A stretch of 64,000 nucleotides of DNA. It comes from Varroa destructor (taxonomy: Eukaryota > Arthropoda > Arachnida > Mesostigmata > Varroidae). The notes under the pieces are model-generated. The model was not told the DNA's origin and ran no database searches. It was given only the letters and a program-made list of their open reading frames with translations. The stretch covers positions 26,502,485 to 26,566,484 of the forward strand of contig NW_019211458.1 of assembly GCF_002443255.2 (NCBI RefSeq), given 5' to 3'. Position numbers and translations under genes: made by a program. Positions within the stretch are counted from its first letter, which is position 1. The number at the start of each line of letters is the position of its first letter. Of the stretch, positions 47,704 through 60,600 are shown piece by piece.

Positions 47704-47982
47704 TCACCCAGCACCAGAGTTTGTTAGGGCAACAGAACCCACAGTTGGGTTGTGGGCCGACAGCGTCAGAACATAACGGCCAGCCGTGACACTAACAACG
47801 GTATCAACGACGATAGCCACAACGACAACGACCGTTATTCCGTCGGCGCCGCTAAACGGAGACGACTCTACACCCATTGCTATTTCTTGTTCACATTTAA
47901 AAACGCTTGAAATTTTCTCAGCAGCGCTCAGACTGTTGGAGAGATATAAAGCAGGCAAGTGATCAAAAAGCCAGCGAACCAT
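47704..47982 (-). CDS. Possible 92-aa membrane protein
   Basis: An ATG in strong context (ACAATGG) starts 92 codons, MVRWLFDHLPALYLSNSL at the N-terminus, with a valine-rich hydrophobic segment (GITVVVVVAIVVDTVVSV) at about residues 48-65 that could cross a membrane. Part of the Val run comes from a GTC/GTT triplet repeat, so the segment may reflect simple sequence. No family recognised. Confidence 0.28.
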   Translation of the reverse strand: MVRWLFDHLPALYLSNSLSAAEKISSVFKCEQEIAMGVESSPFSGADGITVVVVVAIVVDTVVSVTAGRYVLTLSAHNPTVGSVALTNSGAG

Positions 47983-48610
47983 TGTGCATTCGATTTCGCC
48001 AGTTCTACCGCCGCTGTCAGTTCGGCTCCAGTAGTGATGGCGACGGAAGATACTTCATTCAGTAACTTGGCTTTATTTCACCAGCCGAGCAGCAGTAACA
48101 GAATTGGTAGCTACCTTTTTTGAACGCTCGACCCGGCTCTGTCCACTCAGTTAAGGGCTAGTGGACACGAGACTAAGCTAAAGAAAAAACTGGGAAGTTT
48201 CCGAGAAAAACCCGGCTTATAGAAAAAAAGTTAGCTGCTGGGAAATTGTTAAGTTGAGATGGGCTAGTTGCTTACAACAATTTTGTCTTCTGGTTCAGTT
48301 GTTATGTAAGGGTAGCATGGAATGTATAACCGGAACTGCTCCGGCTCGCGTGGTGTACTTCGTGTGTTGGTCATTGTGAGGGAGCATGAGAGAGCTGCCA
48401 GTCACCCCGTGGACCCCAAGCGGGAGGTGGCGAAATAGATCAAAAAAGCTGGAGTGCCATTTGAATCTCCGCCGTTTGCCTTCTTTGCCTGCTTTAGCCT
48501 AGCGGAGAAGTACACTACAAATGTGATATCTTTTTCGTACATCTCGTTTCGCTTGTCATAGAATAAGGCACGCCGCAGAGCTGGACGGAGCTTAGTCTAT
48601 ACATGTCGGC

Positions 48611-48862
48611 ATGCATACGCCACCAATGTGTCGGCCTGTGTCCTTGACGATGGGGGCTCTGCTCTTAACAGCCTTCTCAATCGTCATGGCTTTCGCCCGT
48701 TTGATAGCTCTCGGCAAAAATTACGACTGCGGCAAGAACGATGTCGGCGAGGACGAAAGCGGCGCAAGAAGGCAAATTAAAATGGATATACCCAGGTCCA
48801 CAGGCGTCGTCCCACTCGTAACCGTCTCGACCGCTTTCCGCCCGCCACCTTCACAAATGTAG
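48611..48862 (+). CDS. Possible 83-aa membrane protein or TM exon
   Basis: Eighty-three codons from ATG to TAG. An N-terminal hydrophobic helix (LTMGALLLTAFSIVMAFARL, about residues 12-31) is followed by a charged stretch (GKNDVGEDESGARRQIK) and a proline-rich C-terminus. Third codon positions are clearly GC-rich compared with first and second, as expected for selected coding sequence. It has the layout of a small type II/III membrane protein or a receptor TM exon. No acceptor is obvious upstream. Confidence 0.38.
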   Translation: MHTPPMCRPVSLTMGALLLTAFSIVMAFARLIALGKNYDCGKNDVGEDESGARRQIKMDIPRSTGVVPLVTVSTAFRPPPSQM

Positions 48863-48869
48863 CGTGGCC

Positions 48870-50276
48870 AAAAGGCCACAAGATTCATAGGACGACACAG
48901 CCTGATGCGTCGGTATGACGTCATTTGTGGTTCGTTGCATTTACGTCGTTTACGTGGTCGGACGAGCAACAACCAAGTGGCTATATTACCGTAAGAGCAG
49001 TATTGCTTCCTGTAGAAAGGGCAGTGCGCTGAACAGAGCTGCGAACAGCTCGTAGCGTTTCGCCATTTCACTGTTTGCCACACGGACGCTATGGATCAGG
49101 CGTGAAGCAACAGTGGTGAATTTACCATCACGCACGCCATCTGCGTTACTGCAAGGAAGAGGATAGACCATCCGAGCATTCGTACACTCTGAGCTGCTTA
49201 CATCGTCGGAGTCGCATGTAGGGTTGTCTCCAGAGCCAAATTCGACTTTAGCGCAATTCCTCCTAACAGAAGAAAAGCAAAGGGTTAGTCGAGCAGTTTT
49301 GAAGTCCTTTTTACCCTCGTCGTTGCTGTTCCCTAGGTAGAGAGTCCGGTCCTCTGCTTACCATCCATCCCAATATGTTCTGCCTCGTACTGCCGTAAGA
49401 TGTTGGTTAATGGCTGGCAGCCATCGTTTCTGCGCTAGCCAGGAATCCGCCATGGATGAGGTTTTTCATGGTACCAAAATGGCGAAAAGTTCCAGTGATT
49501 GTCGTACAGATTGCAAATTTATACAGCATGGTCTTAGTGTACAGCTTATTGAGTGTAAAGAAAAAACGAACGAGGAAATAAAAGTAAAGGTATAGCTGAA
49601 AATATACCTAATAGACAAATTGAAAGAACAGGCGGTCTAGCTAGTTGCATTCGTTGGATAAAGGCGGAGTGAAATAGAGTCCAATTTTTGGGAAATAAGT
49701 TATTTGTATATTGCAACATTAATAGTTTATCGTGAAACATGTAACTAGTAGTTAAAGATAACTAACTAGGTAAACCGTAGCTTTTCGAGATCTCGTTAGA
49801 ATAAAAGATATTATAAGTTTGCCCGCCAAAAAAATCGAGGCTTTTTTACCGAACTTTGTAAGCAAAGGGACAACATTATTGTGGTTCAGTTGTACCTTTT
49901 TAGGACAAGAAAATAACTGTCTGAATTCCACGCGCAGCATGAATAATAATATTTCTTGTATGAACGGGCTTGAACCCATAGTCTCTGACTTTTTAAGACC
50001 GTGTTACGATCTTTCACGCATGGGTAAAACCTTCAAAATTGGACATAGCTTCAAATATTAGTCAGCAATAATTCAAATGCAGCAACACAAACGTTGTATG
50101 TTTGAATCATGCCCTTCTGTGTTTGGTGATTTCCAATCTCTATCTATTAAAAGGAAGATAAAATTTTATGTCCTGACCAAATGATCCTCGCTAGTGTATA
50201 CTAGTGGATCACCTAAAAAGTATGCCAACTTTTTAAAAAATCAGGAGGCAGCTGCTTTATACCTCGCCGACGGGCC
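48870..50276. other. No convincing gene
   Basis: GC-richer to about 49.4 kb, then AT-rich. An 80-codon plus frame at 49819-50061 overlaps a minus frame of 75 codons, and neither has splice support. Confidence 0.4.
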
Positions 50277-50376
50277 TTGTCGCACGGACCTCCCCGAAGC
50301 TCATATACAGTTTATGCGATTCCCATCTTCTCTTCACTCTCCTTACATTTCGCTTTCTCTACCCCCCCCCCCCCCC
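50277..50376. repeat. Dispersed repeat, copy 1, ending in poly-C
   Basis: This segment, beginning TTGTCGCACGGACCT, recurs at 51234-51337. I count about nine differences in the first 87 bases. It ends in a pyrimidine tract and 15 C (50362-50376). No terminal inverted repeat or coding content is seen. It is either a local duplication or two copies of a short interspersed element. Confidence 0.85.
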
Positions 50377-51233
50377 TTTCCCTGATACAGGGGTAAAAAA
50401 CGGGACAATAGGCAGCGAGGGATAAGTTTCTCAGAAAAATAAAGCCGGGTCGCCTTCGCGACTTTTTTTAAACAAAAACTGTTTTTAGTTGTTACCTATG
50501 GTCATGATACAGTATTTATAAGGTCAAAGACAAACCTTAATTTTATAAAGAGAAGATGTCGGTGAGCGTCTTCTCTTAAAGCGTTCCTAATAAATGAAAG
50601 AACGGAATCCCATACTACTGCCACTTCGGTTACAGCTTGGAGGTGTCTATGAGACTCAGTTGGCGTTGGGTGCTTGGCCTGTAAACACACATATATGGAT
50701 TTTGTTTGTACTTGTCATTTTTCCCACTTACATATAGTATTATGAAATATATTCGTATGCATAATAAATGGGGGCAAGCTAAAGTTCTACAGGCGGGAGT
50801 CGTCTTCGGCGACCTCTTTTTCCATGCGTGCATTTTCCCGACTAGACTGAACGTTTGACGCATCTCTGCACACTTGTTCACCTAGCGGGTTTTGCCGTCT
50901 TCTCTTTCTGGTGTGGGTCGCTGCAATCTGCGTATTCGATTGGAATAGCTGCACTCCTCCGTCAATTTCCCTGCTCCGTACAATCCCTAGGGAAGTGACC
51001 TTTTCCGTCGCATCGGGAACCTAACCCGATTTGAATGAGGCAATGGACAACTCATAGGGCCCTCACCACCGACTTGCTTAGAGGTTAGCGGGCTCTGTGG
51101 AGAGGTGTGTGTCTGCGAAAAAGGGGTGTTGTCGACTTGAGATCGCTGGCGGTAGAATAAGGAGGACCCCCCAGGACCGAGGACGCCTGATGGTTCCGGC
51201 AGCGTGCCAATTTGCAGACGAGCCAACACGTTC

Positions 51234-51337
51234 TTGTCGCACGGACCTACTCGAAGCTCCCATACAGTTTACGCGATTCCCATCTTCTCTTCACTTTTCT
51301 CACATTTCGCCTTCTCTATACGCCCCCGTCCCCCCCC
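51234..51337. repeat. Dispersed repeat, copy 2, C-rich end
   Basis: Same orientation and body as copy 1, about 960 bases away, ending in an interrupted C-rich tract. The sequence left of TTGTCGCACGG does not match between copies, so that marks the boundary. Weak similarity may continue a few bases past the C tract. Confidence 0.85.
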
Positions 51338-51339
51338 AT

Positions 51340-52940
51340 AGACACAGAGGGACCAGCTTCCCAGACAACCGACCCACCAACTAGAACAAGCTGGCAGTCG
51401 GAGCTAGTTTGCTACCGAGTTAAACTTCGGGCTTTGAACAATTTGGTGCATGGTGGCTAGTCGTAAGTCTTTACGAACGTTGTGGACAACGACCCAACAG
51501 TCTTCCCCAGATTCCGCAGAGAGCCGCTAGGGACTGGTCGGCCTAGACGCACGCCGATTGATCGGCGCAGGGCGTACGTGAATAGTACGCGACTAAGCTC
51601 GCCTTGCCTGTGCTCGTGCGAGTTTGCCTATCTACTGTCTACTTATGTACAGCGGTAAGGGAGAACATGCGACGAGGGAACCAGGCTGTTGCCATATAAG
51701 GATGAAGCGGGTGTTATGTAGGACAGGGTGTCTATTGTAGAGCCTTCATGTTCCTGCTGCTTCTGCCCTGGCGTAGCCCACTTTAGCAGGACTGCCAATA
51801 TTCCAACGCTGCTTCTGCTGCTGACGTCGCAGCTACGACGTTCATGCTACGAGCATCTCTAGCAGCAACAGTAGCAGCAGCAGCTAACCACACTCTGTAC
51901 ACTTTTCGGAGACGGCGGAAGCAGTAGCGAGAACGTGAACAGCCGAAAAAGAATGGCCAAAAAGCAGAAGAAGAACGAGCGGACATACGGACAGACCAAT
52001 CCACGAATGACTAGCACGAATAGCGTTGACCAGTTAGCGTTGCTTCCACTACTGCAGTTGTATCGCTTGTAAGAGCCGACGTCGTCATCGCCGCCACCCT
52101 TCGCAAGCGGACAAGCGAGTACGCAGGCAGGCGTCTAGTACACAGGCACTCTTATGGTGTTGGGTTTCGTATGGCTCCTTGGCAGCAACAGTAACGGCGG
52201 CGGTGGGTCCCTACCAACGCTGGCTGTTCCACGGCGGGCACCACTAGTGTTTGCACGGTCTCGCAGGGGCCTCCGGGAAGAGAGTCTGATATCCTATGCA
52301 CTTGTAACACAACACCTACCAACTCACGGCTGACCGGGATCACTGAACACCCTGCTGATGCCCTTGCCGGCTTGCCGTCTGCGGATCTTTTAATGCCCCC
52401 GACTGCTGCCACAGAGAACGGGGCACCATAAAGGGGCAGTGCACCCTCGTCCATCGCCGAGGAGCAAGAGTAAGAAGACTAGAAAAACCTGGGACGAACA
52501 CGAAGACCGTGGTAGCGGTGACGCCGGATTGGACTATACAGCTTGACTATGCTACTTCAGCAATTCGATTGCCTATTTGCCTGTCTGCTTATGCGCTCTT
52601 TCCCTTCTTGCTTTGCAATAGAAAATATACGTGAAAACGAGAACGAAGGTGAAAAAGGACGATGGTTGGCAGGCCCGCTGATTCCTAGCCTACCTCATAA
52701 AGAGGGCAGAAGGCCAAGATGGCGCTCAGATCCCCTCTTGCGGCTTCACCTTAGCCGTCCGTCTTTCAAACGCTGCACAGGTTATTCGAGGATGAGTGAG
52801 TTGGCAAATCGAGACGGGTTGTTGATCGGGTATTCAGAGCGCGCTTAAAATTCATCGATAATGGCGATCGGTTGGTCTTACATAAAAGAAAAGCAACGTT
52901 GCAAACGGGCGAGAGCCACGTAGCTGCTAGCTTGCAGCAC
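51340..52940. other. GC-rich block, no gene called
   Basis: CAG/GCA/GTA-triplet-rich DNA with frames open on both strands. The right end (about 52850-52935) contains a possible acceptor (GCTAGCTTGCAG) leading into the ORF at 52942, so this could hold its 5' untranslated exon. Confidence 0.4.
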
Positions 52941-52941
52941 A

Positions 52942-53130
52942 ATGCGTGCCAGTGCCATCGTCTCGATCACTCTTATAACCGTCACCAGCATCGCAAGCTT
53001 TACCAAATTCGGTGGAGGTGTCGGCCCTCAATACAACGCCTCAAACGTACGAGATCGTTGGGCAGCGATGGAGGCAGCCCTGAACAAGAACTGGAATGCA
53101 TTACGACGTAAAAGTGCTTTACATTTGTAA
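52942..53130 (+). CDS. Possible 62-aa small protein with N-terminal hydrophobic segment
   Basis: An ATG with A at -3 lies just after an acceptor-like GCTAGCTTGCAG. The product starts with a basic residue and a hydrophobic segment (ASAIVSITLITVTSIASF), then a glycine-rich turn and a charged amphipathic helix (RDRWAAMEAALNKNWNAL) with a basic tail. This matches small secreted, ER or inner-mitochondrial-membrane proteins. I recognise no family. A GTACGA donor in the middle could instead splice onward. Confidence 0.38.
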   Translation: MRASAIVSITLITVTSIASFTKFGGGVGPQYNASNVRDRWAAMEAALNKNWNALRRKSALHL

Positions 53131-53139
53131 TACGCCAAC

Positions 53140-56100
53140 CGGCTTTCAGCCACGGCATCCACAGTAGACAAAGAAATATTGTATAGTTAATAATGCTGAT
53201 GCGATCGGGGTGCACCCGAACCCTTCAACAGAGCAAACATATAGGAATGCAAGGACGCCCCAAAGCGTAAGATGACGCTTGTTCTTTTTTGTCCTTTGAT
53301 ACTTTTTTTTCCTTCTGTTTTTGTGCTCCCTCTCTTTATTTCACTGGTTATACTTCGAACTCCGTTTCTGCTCATCTCGCCGTTAACTCTCATGCCCTAT
53401 CACATATGCTTGGAAGCAGTGCATACTTTCTCATGTATGTACACATGTGCAAAGTACGTATTTATGTATTGTCTTGTTCGATCTTCTTCTAGGCCTCATG
53501 TACACGTCACGTTATTCCTGTTTGCTGTTCCACCGACCCGCTCTCTGTAACTAGCTGCTTTTAGTTCCCCAAACAAGTCTAACTACACCTCACAGCCATG
53601 TCTAAGGCGGCGCTACGACGCAAACTACCAGAAGGAGCAGCAGCGGCGTAGGCAGCCCGTTTAACCGAGCACCAAGTACGGCCGTCTTTACTTACTGCCG
53701 CTGCTACTGTGCTCCGCGTCTCTTATTCGATGTAGCGCGCTCTTTGGCCTTCCTTCGCTTTGTTGTTGTTCCTCAGTGGCAGCAGTGGCGACCCGGCAGA
53801 TTAGGCTCACCGGTAGACAGGCACGGCCTCGGTTTCATCCACCCGAAGCCGCAGGCAAAGTTTCTGTCGTAGGGAATTGACGTTTGGCGGCCGCTAGCTG
53901 GCTACTTGGGGCCCCTCGGGGTCGCTCATTGGCTCGGTCGGTCGGGCGCGTCTTGGTCTGCTCAAACTGTAGGGCTACTGCCACCACTTTCACCGGTTCA
54001 ACGTTAACCTGCGCCACCGCTATGAGTGTCCCAAGCAGACAGACAGCCTCGTTGCGCTCTCATCTTTTTTTCTCCTTTCCTTGATGCCCTTTAATTTCTC
54101 TCATTTTCCTCTTACGATGGGCGGGGGTAGCGGCGGGATCGAGGTCGGCCACCGCTGCTTACTGCAATCATGCTAAAATCATAGGGTAACTTTTTTAGCG
54201 TAGAAATTACCAATTCAAATTGGCCGACATTGGGGAAGTGATCAGCTGGGGAAGTGGAGCTAACTGCCAGAGGGCTACGCAGAACGAGAAAGCGAAGGAT
54301 AAGGGGATAAATAGAGGAAGTGAGCTCGTGGGAGCAAAAGCATGGAGAAAAAAGCGCCAAGTGGGAACAGAAGAACCGGGGCGCGGGTTGAAGGAGTTTG
54401 TGACTAGTGAACCAACAGGCGCTGGTGGGAAGCGCTGTTGGGAAACGATGCCGCACGCGCATCCTAAAGCTGCCGTCAAAGCCCAGATCCTATCGTTGGT
54501 CCTGAAATCCGCAGAGAGTTTCCCTCTACCCACCAGCACGTTGCCTCGTACGAACCCCACACAAGCCCGCTTAGCCACGTCAGTCTCCTCAAGTAGAAGG
54601 TTAGCAGCACGCAACTATGTCTGTTCTATCTAACCCCCCAACACTGTACGGATGATCCGATGGAAACGAGGACGAACTCAGGAGTTCAATAGTCGGATAG
54701 TGTGAAGGGGCTATAAATAGGGAAATTGTGGGCGGAAGGAGCTAAGAGGAGGAGGTAAATAAGACTGAACGCGGGTGATCTGCTTGAAAAGAATCGAGTC
54801 TTACATTGCCTACTTGATTCGACAAGGTGAAATTCTTGTTTGAAGCTCCACAGACTTCGATGGACAGACCGTTATCCTGACGCTCAGTTTACGCCGGATA
54901 CCCGGTTTACCCAGGCTAATACAAGTCTGCTGTTCCAATATAGCAAATAATTTCAAATGACTGACTGCCTCAAGTTTATTTTGTTGCAAATTCGTTTATC
55001 AGCATAATTAAAGACAATGTTATATTTTTTAATATTTTGCTCAAACAACAAATGACCGTTTCTGCTATCACAAAACGCTATAAACATAAACAGCTTGGTT
55101 GTAGGGTACGAAAAATGCTATAATCACGGCGCTAAATAAAAACTCATTAAAAAAATTATTTTGCTGACAATATTACAATAGTAATTACATCTGATTCTTT
55201 AAAGATAAATGTAATAGCGACAATAGTCCCCTTCGTGTCAAGCTGTCCTAAGACGAGTCACGTTAACAGCTTGGCTGTGGAAATTTTAGAAAGACCACAT
55301 GGATAATAACCCGGGACTAAATATGTAATGACAAAAATGTTTGCTATATCGTGAAAACCTATATTTGTTTCAGCTCGAAAAAGATGTCTAAAAACGAACC
55401 GTGTATTTCGTTGGAACAACAATTTTGCTTTAAGGGATTGATTTGATAATAGCTTCATTTGTAAATACGCCTTCAAACTGATGTAGCTCTCTTCGAGCTT
55501 TTTATACTGAGGGAAAGCTTCCTCGACCTCTTATCAGTTCATTGGGCATCGCTTAGTTTTCCGTCTTATTCCGAGAGAAAGCAAAATTGCTAAGCATCGA
55601 CAGCCAAGAATGCTCAAGACCCGGATAGAGGTAAATATAAAACACCACCGAAGTCAGATATGATTGAACGTGCGATAAAATTTCTCAGCCAAAACAACAC
55701 CAGGCACCGGATAGCATAGGCTCCAGTGATGGATGTTAAGCCACACGTAGGCCTCTGCTCGTGAATCGAAAGGACAACGATTATAGTCGAAAATCCAAAC
55801 GTTGCCGGTGACCTCATACCTCGAATAACAAACATCATTGTGTTGGGCACAGCACGAGAATTCATGATCTGTAGGAGTTGGCAGTTCGTAACTATTCGAA
55901 AGTTTATATCAACAGCGCTATCTCACCCCACCTTTCCTATAGGCCTTATTTAGCTCACGACGGATGTTGTATTTTAAATAGATACTTTTCTGTCGACAGC
56001 CTTACGAGATAATGGATCATAGGAGACAAAAATATTTGGAAATTGTTTCTAATCTATTTTTCTTTCTATTATCTCAACGACAATAGGTTTATCTTAGCCA

Positions 56101-57210
56101 GTGGATAAAAAGCAAACAAGATAAAATTACACAAACGAAAAACAACTGCGCAGATATTTCAAGTGATTTGATCTTATATATTAATGATCTTCTATTGTGG
56201 TGTCGTGCTATTCAGTTAGATAGAACTAACACCTTCAGTCGGACAATATGGGACATGTTTCAATAGAACGCTTTTTTGTCAAGATATCCTAAAACAAACA
56301 ACGTCGACAGAAATTTCTGGCGGCAGATATCTCATAACTACATAGACTAACTAAAGAGAAAAATAAACGGTTCACGACATTGAGAGAATGACTGTTTTCT
56401 ACTTCTTTATAAACGCCGTATTCGGAAGATGCCTAAAGAGCGAAGAGAATCAATATTGTACGCTTTCGATACAAAACGATGCCGTAATGATTGCTCCGAT
56501 ACGTAGTGGTTCCCTGCTTCAATTGCCTTAGCACAGGAACAACACAAGCGGGCCTCATCGACTATTCTCGTTTACCCTAATCACTGTGCAAGTACTCCTA
56601 TGATGTAAATATATATACTGTACACGGACAGCAGAGCCATATGTATATATATATATAAATGAATAGCATTCGGACAAATATTGGATAATTTCATTCTTAA
56701 TTTATAATGCAGAATGTACATTTGTTCACATCTTTCGCTCCACGTTGTTTAGGATCAGACGCCCCATCTACTGGATAGCGCGTCGATGACAACGACAGGA
56801 AAACTAGCTTGTGAAGTACAAGCAACAATACAATGCGTTCCACAAATAAAATCTAATATCCGAATCGAACCCTGTTCGACTTCACCGTGCTCGTGCATCC
56901 ACTCCAACCTAAGTCGTCCTTAGGCTGGCGTAGCAGAACAAATGGCAATATTATTTTTTCGGTAGAGCGGCTGGTAGCAGCGACGACAGTGGTATTAGCA
57001 GAGGCAACGACGGAACAGCCGCGTCGTCATCGTCGCTTTGAGTCAGCTAGCCGATCCTTCCGTTTTACTCTGTTCCCGACTTCATTTGCGACTCCATGGT
57101 CAAGTTTCGTTAAAGTCGCAAGCAAGCCTCTTAACCCCCTCCCGCCAGCTTGCCCTTTTGTCCCATCACTCCACCACTTTTCTAGTCCACTTGCTTGCCC
57201 TGCTCGTCGA
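53140..57210. other. Mixed tract: GC-rich to 54.7 kb, AT-rich to 56.9 kb
   Basis: At 54.1-54.65 kb three frames of 116-137 codons overlap on both strands, so none is called. From 54.9 to 56.8 kb the DNA is AT-rich with a TA run near 56644 and no exon-like frames. Confidence 0.4.
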
Positions 57211-57216
57211 CAATGA

Positions 57217-57684
57217 ATGAACTGCCCCACTGTACACTTAGCAGACTATTCTAACTGGTTACTCCTTATTCCGATAGCCTCGCTTACTCCTCGGCTGTCT
57301 CGAACATCTAAGCCTTCAGTTAGACTAACAATCCAAATGGTCGCCGGCCGCGTTGACCTATCAGGGTCAGCCTCTTCCAATAAAACGCCCAGAAAACAGT
57401 CTGCGGATAATTCAGGAAACGGGGTGGAATGGCTGGACCACCGTGCTCCGATCAGGGTAGGCAACGACTTTTCTGCCGGTCAGAAAGAATTCAATTTTGT
57501 ACCGACGGCGGTAGAAACGCTGCCAACAACCACAGAAGTCGGGAAACCGGTCGCAGGCGTTAGTCAACCTCTCCAGGATAATCACTGGGACAGCGATAGC
57601 GGGCGATTAGTTGACTGTTGCTCAGGCTGCTCTAAACCGAAGCAGTCGCGCGGGCCTACGATGACCGGCCGTGGCAGTCTTTAA
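57217..57684 (+). CDS. Possible 155-aa ORF, polar
   Basis: An ATG-initiated frame of 155 codons in a GC-rich block. The translation is polar and Ser/Thr/Pro/Gly-rich (SGSASSNKTPRKQSADNSGN) with a Cys cluster near the end (DCCSGCSKPKQSRG), suggesting disorder. The start context is weak (T at -3). The opposite strand is open only over part of it. It could be an exon of a longer gene or chance. Confidence 0.3.
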   Translation: MNCPTVHLADYSNWLLLIPIASLTPRLSRTSKPSVRLTIQMVAGRVDLSGSASSNKTPRKQSADNSGNGVEWLDHRAPIRVGNDFSAGQKEFNFVPTAVETLPTTTEVGKPVAGVSQPLQDNHWDSDSGRLVDCCSGCSKPKQSRGPTMTGRGSL

Positions 57685-57689
57685 GGAAG

Positions 57690-60600
57690 ACGCAGAAAAG
57701 GAGCGAAGATGACGACGCAAAGGGCGAAAGCTAAAAAGAGGAGAAACGGATGAGGAGAAACAAGGCAAAAGCGGAACGTCACAGCACTATTTAGAGATGA
57801 GGAAAGCAGCAGCCAGCCCACTTCATCTCACTCCAATTCAGCCTTCTTTGGCCCGCGGTGCTTCTTTAATAGCCACAACTACGGCAACAGTAACGTTGTA
57901 GTACAATACGGAAGAGTCGCAGTCGTGGTTAGGACACAGTATCTCCAAGTAAGCACCGATAACAGAGCAGCCGCTTTAAAGGCGACAACGAGATTGACCA
58001 GTAGATTAACAGTAGGCAGACTATCTATAGTAGAGCGGAGTTACGGAGTGCTAAGTCAATAAGGAACAGACCGGCCAATGACATAAGCCAAGTATAAAAT
58101 AAGGGTGAGGTCAAGTCAAGCGGGAAAAATGTCGAAAGTTACGAAAAAAGTTGACAAACGGATAAAAATCAGCAGCTTGGCCCGCTAGCAAAACCCTAAT
58201 GGAGGGTACGGGAGGGAGCCGGCAACGATCGCAGCATAATATCGTCGTTTATATTATCGCCTGTATGAGCCCTGTTTACAGACTGCTAGATGCCGTTCGT
58301 TCAGTCTTCTACGACGTACAAACGTGCGTATCTATGACTTAATACGAAGTGACATCTACTGAATTTCACAAATTTACTATATTGCAAATTGGGGATACAT
58401 GACCTTAAGAGGAAGAACTGCCAACTTATCCGGCCTATCTAAGTAGAAACGGCACGAATTTATGCTAAGCTATTCGCATTGAAGAGGCCTTATGCTTGAA
58501 TTCATCAAGCTGATGCGTGTAGATTGGCATAGTCATAAAGAAATACGCCGGACATGCATCCATGCCTGCCAACGCTGAGGCAAAAAAGGACCCAACTGGC
58601 TACCAGTCACGATCCATAGTCACCGCTAACCATAAAGCCAAATCTGAGCGATGGTCAATTCGCTATTTAGCTGGTATCACTGGAGTTGTAGCTCAGCAGA
58701 AAGTAAAGTATGTCTGGAAACAGGCTGAAAGATCGTTGGAACTGTAATATTGGTGTTAGCGCAGGTATTGTACCATACCACAGGATATTGTGAATCACTT
58801 AAGTGCCCGCCTGTACAGTTAAGCATCCTATCAGCGTCTCTCGGGGTTTCCAGAACTTTAATGAACAGCAATGGATAAGCTAGGTTCTTCACTACCCGGG
58901 CAACCTTTACCCGTAGTAACATCTCGCTATGTTGTCCTTTTTATGAACTCGCTTGTATCCGCGGAAGCATCCATCCTTCTAATCTCAATACCATTTCTTA
59001 GCGTAAATCAGCCTAGTAGTATAATATAGCTTTCGATGACCATTCGAAAGTGACGCTTTTACTACGCCATCAGATCAAAGGTAATTCAAATTTACTGAAT
59101 TTTCGTTCACTAAAACCTTTTTAACAGTTGTCAGAAATTATAAGAGATATGGAAGGTACTCGAAGCTGTGATTTAACCAACGGGCTCAGCTTGACAGTTG
59201 CAAACAAGCTATTTACTCATGTCATTTCGGTGATTTTTTTCCTGTCAGGAACTTTTGAAGGCTTATCGCCTATTGCAGAGCTAACATGAGATATCCGGTA
59301 TCGTATCAAATGCTTATAAATAACTTTTTTCACCGTCTTTCGACGAATTCGATTAAGAAACTTAGGTATTAAAAAACCTGACGGGGCATTTTTTATTACT
59401 TAAAATGATACTCTATATTTAACAAGCACTGAACTTTACAGTAGATCTTTAAATTGCCCTTCAACAAATCCAGCTGACTTGGTCCCTGCATAAACTTCTT
59501 CGTCCTATTAAGTCATAGCGCGTTTTTCAAAAAGTAAACTATCTATTATCTCAGTTCACGCAATCACCCATCATAAAATCAGCTACTTGCCAAATGCTTA
59601 CTTTATCTTTCATTTGTGAATGGTTTTTTTTTTTATTGTAATCTGTCATTTTATCATCACAAATCTCCAGCCAATAAAATGCATTAGATAATAATAGAAA
59701 TCTAAGTCTCTTATATACTTCTATGGTATAAAGGGTGTGCAGTATTGCTCGAGTACAAACTCCGCTTCATTTGGCGATACATCACCTCGACCCGTGCTGC
59801 TGGCACAAGCCTTTTCCTCGCTCCTAAAGTAAGACTCGCTAATAGAATTGGCCGAGCCATGATAAATTGTAGCATTTGCCTGGCCTGTGTCTGAGAAAAA
59901 GACGCAAGTTACCTGATGTGCTTGTCCTATCGCCAGAAAAGTGCCGGGTTATGCGCTGCCGTAACATCTGTCCGTACGACACACACAAAATTCGCTCATT
60001 CAATCGATTTCAGCCGTTCTCGATTCTTTCCAGTGTCCTCAATCAAGAAATGCATCCGTCCGTGCTAAAAACCAGGCGGCGCTGAGGTGATCAACAGAAG
60101 GCCACAGTGTTGATAACTGTAAAAGGGGTGGCAGGGATGATTGTAAAAACGGTGATTTGTGGCTACGTCGCAATATGAAGAGGGTCACGCATCGACCGCT
60201 GTGTGCACCTCCAGCCTAATCGACCACGGTGAATACTACCACTACAGCTATATTTGCTACAAAATCTGAATGCTTGTCTAAATGTTGATGAAGAAGACTG
60301 CAAAAAAGGCATTTCCTTGATGATAAATCCATATCGTCATTCTTATCTAAACAGCTTGTCCTGTTAACAGTTCGTTCTTGGACTACTCGAATTTGACATA
60401 GTAACCCGTTTCCCAGTCTCGCTGGTTTCCCTTGTTCGCTGCACGAGCAGATAGATACGCATAGGTAACATTGGTGCTTCCACTTCGGCCTTCCTCATCT
60501 TCGAATCTTGCAAACTGTCAGCTGCGTTTGCGCCCCTTTCTGTCGTGGCATGGGCTGCAAAATGTTGCATGACGACTGCTCAGGTCCTTTAGGTACCTCT

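Noticed and set aside
54112..54633. Three 116-137-codon frames on both strands
   Set aside because: Simultaneous openness on both strands points to base composition rather than coding. No frame had a distinguishing start context, domain or splice site.
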